NCBI GenBank assembly: GCA_025458415.1
Contig: JALOSN010000009.1
Span: 1-26,401 of the forward strand
Direction: 5' to 3'
Source of the DNA: Hydrogenophaga sp.
GTDB taxonomy: Bacteria > Pseudomonadota > Gammaproteobacteria > Burkholderiales > Burkholderiaceae_C
DNA: 26,401 nucleotides
In this document: positions 23,706 through 26,401 of the stretch, piece after piece
Numbering within the stretch: position 1 is the stretch's first letter
How the letters are laid out: every line of letters begins with the position of its first letter
Notes under the pieces: model-generated
Databases searched by the model: none
Told to the model about the DNA's origin: nothing
What the model saw: only the letters and a program-made list of their open reading frames with translations
Program-made: the position numbers and the translations under genes

Positions 23706-24712
23706 TGAACGCACCCGAGATCAAGAGTCACCCGGTCCACTTCCAGGCGCAGCTGCGGCAGGAAGCCGCCATGGAACCCGATCCGGTGCACACCGGCGAG
23801 GTGAAAAAGGAAACGCAGGTCATCGCCATTTACGGCAAGGGTGGCATCGGCAAGAGCTTCACGCTGGCCAACCTCAGCTACATGATGGCGCAGCAGGGCA
23901 AGAAGGTGCTGCTGATCGGTTGTGACCCGAAGAGCGACACCACCAGCCTGCTGTTCGGCGGCAGGGCCTGCCCGACCATCATCGAAACCTCGTCGAAGAA
24001 AAAACTGGCCGGTGAGCCGGTGAAGATCGGTGACGTCTGCTTCAAGCGCGACGGGGTCTATGCGATGGAGCTCGGCGGCCCCGAGGTCGGCCGCGGCTGC
24101 GGCGGACGCGGCATCATCCACGGCTTCGAGCTGCTCGAAAAGCTCGGATTCCACGAGTGGGGTTTCGACTACGTGCTGCTCGACTTCCTGGGCGACGTGG
24201 TGTGCGGCGGCTTCGGCCTGCCGATTGCACGCGACATGTGCCAGAAGGTCATTGTCGTGGCCAGCAACGACCTGCAGTCGCTTTACGTGGCCAACAACGT
24301 CTGCAGCGCGGTCGAATACTTCCGCAAGCTCGGCGGCAATGTCGGCGTGGCCGGCATGGTGATCAACCGCGACGACGGCACCGGTGAGGCGGCCGCCTTT
24401 GCGCAACAGGTCGGCATTCCGGTGCTCTCGGTCATCCCGGCCGACGACGACATCCGGCGCAAGAGTGCCAGCTACGAAATCATTGGTCACCCGGACTCCG
24501 TCTGGGGCCCGCTTTTCGCCCAGCTCGCCGCGAACGTGGACTCCTCATCCCCTGTGCGTCCGTCACCACTGACGCAAGACGGCCTGCTGGGCCTTTTCTC
24601 CGCCTCATCCGTCGGTCGCGACGTGGTTCTGGAGCCGGCCACCGAATTTGACATGTGCGGGCGGACCGAAACCCTCAAGCCCTCGCTGGAAGTGGTCTAC
24701 GACAACGTCTGA
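23705..24712 (+). CDS. bchX: Chlorophyllide a oxidoreductase, iron-protein subunit X
   Basis: A 335-residue NifH-like ATPase. Walker A YGKGGIGKS (residues 43-51), switch-type CDPKSDTT (73-80), and the two cluster-ligating cysteines in GRGCGGRG (Cys132) and DFLGDVVCGGFG (Cys167) are all present. As a dimer it holds one [4Fe-4S] cluster and passes electrons, with ATP hydrolysis, to BchY-BchZ, which reduces ring B of chlorophyllide a. The basic/polar N-terminal extension of about 35 residues before the P-loop is usual for BchX. GGAG lies 8 bases before the ATG, inside bchC. Intact. Confidence 0.97.
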   Translation: MNAPEIKSHPVHFQAQLRQEAAMEPDPVHTGEVKKETQVIAIYGKGGIGKSFTLANLSYMMAQQGKKVLLIGCDPKSDTTSLLFGGRACPTIIETSSKKKLAGEPVKIGDVCFKRDGVYAMELGGPEVGRGCGGRGIIHGFELLEKLGFHEWGFDYVLLDFLGDVVCGGFGLPIARDMCQKVIVVASNDLQSLYVANNVCSAVEYFRKLGGNVGVAGMVINRDDGTGEAAAFAQQVGIPVLSVIPADDDIRRKSASYEIIGHPDSVWGPLFAQLAANVDSSSPVRPSPLTQDGLLGLFSASSVGRDVVLEPATEFDMCGRTETLKPSLEVVYDNV

Positions 24713-24738
24713 GCCACACCCTCCTCGACCTTCCCACC

Positions 24739-26289
24739 ATGCACGGCACCACCATCCCGATCGTTTCCGCCCCGGTGGGCGGCACCGCCATCGAAGGCGA
24801 CGGCATGGGCTGCCATGCGGGCGGCGAGACGCTGCTGGCCGCGGCCAGGGCGGCGGGCAAGAGCGAGGTGCTGGCGCAGTACGCGCAGGACTACCCCAAG
24901 GGCGAACACGTCGGCCCGCACGACCAGCCGCAGAGCATGTGCCCGGCCTTCGGGTCGCTGCGCGTGGGCCTGCGCATGCGACGCACCGCCACCATCCTGT
25001 CCGGCTCGGCCTGCTGCGTCTACGGCCTGACCTTCACCTCGCACTTCTACGGGGCACGCCGCAGCGTCGGCTACGTCCCCTTCAACAGCGAGACGCTGGT
25101 CACCGGCAAGCTGTTCGAGGACATCCGCGAGGCGGTACACGCCCAGGCCGATCCATCGCAGCTCGACGCCATCGTCATCATCAACCTGTGCGTGCCCACC
25201 GCCAGCGGTGTGCCCTTGCAGCTGCTGCCCGCCTCGATCAACGGCGTGCGCATCATCGGCATCGACGTGCCCGGCTTCGGTGTACCGACGCACGCCGAGG
25301 CGAAGGACGTGCTGACCGGCGCGATGCTGAAGTACGCCCGCCAGGAAGTCATGTCCGGGCCGGTGCCCGCGCCGCGCCAGGCCCGCAGCGACAGGCCCAC
25401 CATCACCCTGCTGGGCGAGATGTTCCCGGCCGACCCGATGCTGATCGCGCAGATGATCGCGCCCATGGGACTGGCTGTGGGCACCACGGCGCCGACCCGC
25501 GAATGGCGCGAACTGTACGCCGCGCTCGACGGCACCGCGGTCGCGGCCATCCACCCCTTCTACACCGCCAGCATCCGCGAATTCGAGGCCGCCGGCCGCC
25601 CCATCGTCGGCTCGGCGCCGGTCGGCGTGGACGGCACACACGACTGGCTGGGCGCCATCGGCAGCGCCACCGGCGTGTCGCAGGCGCTGATCGACACCGC
25701 CCGCAACGCCACGCTGGGCGCCATCCGCGGCGTGCTGTCGCAACAGAAGATCAACGGCCGCATCACGCTCAGCGGCTACGAAGGCTCCGAACTGCTGGTG
25801 GGCCGCCTGCTGGTCGAATGCGGCGCCGATCTGCGCTACGTCGGCTCGGCCTGCCCGGCCACGCCGTGGAATGCCCACGACGCCGAATGGCTGCGCGCCA
25901 AGGGCGTGCAGGTGCAGTTCCGCGCCTCGCTGGAGAACGACCTCGACGCGCTGCACGAATACCAGCCACAGCTGGCGATAGGCACCACACCCGTGGTGCA
26001 GGCCGCCAAGGAAGCCTGCGTGCCCGCGCTGTACTACACCAACCTGATCTCCGCCCGCCCGCTGATGGGCGTGGCCGGTGCCGGCTCGCTGATCCAGGTG
26101 GTGAACGCCGCCATGGGCAACCAGCACCGCTTCGACGCGATGAAGGAATTCTTCGGCGGTGTGGGCCAGGGCGACGAAGCCGGTGTGTGGGAAGACGTGC
26201 CCAAGCCGTTCCCGAACTTCCGCAAGGAAATGCGCCGACTCAACGAGAAGGCGGCGAAGAAGCGGGAGGCACAAGATGTTGGTGCTTGA
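24739..26289 (+). CDS. bchY: Chlorophyllide a oxidoreductase, subunit Y
   Basis: A 516-residue NifD-like subunit of the catalytic BchY-BchZ complex. Cysteines likely to serve the inter-subunit [4Fe-4S] cluster appear in MGCHAGGE (Cys25), QSMCPAFGS (Cys68) and SGSACCVYG (Cys92/93). The stretch LRVGLRMRRTATILSGSACC and the FNSETLVTGKLFEDIREAV block are strongly characteristic. With BchX it reduces the C7=C8 bond of chlorophyllide a; the enzyme class can also reduce the 8-vinyl group. The start at 24739 is chosen from the family N-terminus; there is no ribosome site before it. A GTG at 24655 inside bchX is in frame but gives an unlike extension. The 3' end overlaps bchZ by 14 bp. Confidence 0.96.
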   Translation: MHGTTIPIVSAPVGGTAIEGDGMGCHAGGETLLAAARAAGKSEVLAQYAQDYPKGEHVGPHDQPQSMCPAFGSLRVGLRMRRTATILSGSACCVYGLTFTSHFYGARRSVGYVPFNSETLVTGKLFEDIREAVHAQADPSQLDAIVIINLCVPTASGVPLQLLPASINGVRIIGIDVPGFGVPTHAEAKDVLTGAMLKYARQEVMSGPVPAPRQARSDRPTITLLGEMFPADPMLIAQMIAPMGLAVGTTAPTREWRELYAALDGTAVAAIHPFYTASIREFEAAGRPIVGSAPVGVDGTHDWLGAIGSATGVSQALIDTARNATLGAIRGVLSQQKINGRITLSGYEGSELLVGRLLVECGADLRYVGSACPATPWNAHDAEWLRAKGVQVQFRASLENDLDALHEYQPQLAIGTTPVVQAAKEACVPALYYTNLISARPLMGVAGAGSLIQVVNAAMGNQHRFDAMKEFFGGVGQGDEAGVWEDVPKPFPNFRKEMRRLNEKAAKKREAQDVGA

Positions 26290-26401
26290 CCACGACCGCG
26301 CCGGCGGCTACTGGGGTGCGGTGTATGTGTTCACCGCCATCAAGGGCCTGCAGGTGGTGATCGACGGCCCGGTGGGCTGCGAGAACCTGCCGGTCACCAG
26401 C
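26276..26401 (+). CDS. bchZ: Chlorophyllide a oxidoreductase, subunit Z, N-terminal fragment
   Basis: The first 42 codons of bchZ, cut by the window edge. The start is the ATG at 26276 with GGGAGG upstream, inside the bchY 3' end (14-bp overlap). The peptide opens MLVLDHDRAGGYWGAVYVFT and continues to GPVGCENLPVTS, the NifK-like N-terminus with a conserved cluster cysteine. Operon order bchC-bchX-bchY-bchZ supports the call. puf genes usually follow but are outside the window. Confidence 0.93.
   Translation, partial: MLVLDHDRAGGYWGAVYVFTAIKGLQVVIDGPVGCENLPVTS

Noticed and set aside
24655..24738. N-terminal extension of bchY from the GTG at 24655
   Set aside because: The added 28 residues overlap the bchX 3' end and do not look like a BchY N-terminus.

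Overview
The window is GC-rich, densely coded DNA from a purple phototrophic proteobacterium. The best fit is a betaproteobacterium of the Burkholderiales (Rubrivivax/Rhodoferax/Limnohabitans-like). The grounds are a bacteriochlorophyll a and spheroidene-type gene set (bchI, bchD, bchO, bciB, crtE, crtF, bchC, bchX, bchY, bchZ) next to Burkholderiales-style transporter and regulator genes. The lineage call is inference from gene content. I see no rRNA, tRNA, CRISPR array, insertion sequence or phage gene.

Left part (1-5564): a small-molecule uptake and amine/amino-acid catabolism block. A class III aminotransferase, a TAXI-type TRAP solute-binding protein and the start of a fused TRAP permease all read leftward. 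A DadA-like FAD dehydrogenase reads rightward from the shared 150-bp divergent region. Its 3' end overlaps a convergent LysR-type regulator gene. A strong hairpin lies between the binding-protein and permease genes.

Middle part (5690-15213): two RND-type efflux systems flank hpnC, a hopanoid-pathway squalene synthase-like gene. The first pump (lipoprotein adaptor plus transporter) reads leftward. hpnC and the second adaptor and transporter read rightward. A TetR-type palindromic operator lies at the divergent junction, but no tetR gene is visible. The second transporter gene is frameshifted near its 3' end.

Right part (15200-26401): photosynthesis gene cluster, all rightward, in the order bchI-bchD-bchO-bciB, then crtE-crtF, then bchC-bchX-bchY-bchZ (bchZ runs off the window). 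Genes within each block overlap or nearly touch. Each block begins with tandem TGT-N12-ACA sites, the known recognition motif of the aerobic repressor PpsR/CrtJ. The sites are set exactly 8 bp apart: three at crtE (the first degenerate), two at bchC and two at bchI (the second degenerate).

The most notable anomaly is that bchD, the Mg-chelatase D subunit, has an in-frame TGA. At the same point it has apparently lost about 35 codons inside its von Willebrand A domain. A similar internal loss shifts the frame of the RND transporter 2.7 kb upstream. Either the locus is genuinely damaged, which should abolish bacteriochlorophyll synthesis, or the assembly has dropped short segments here.
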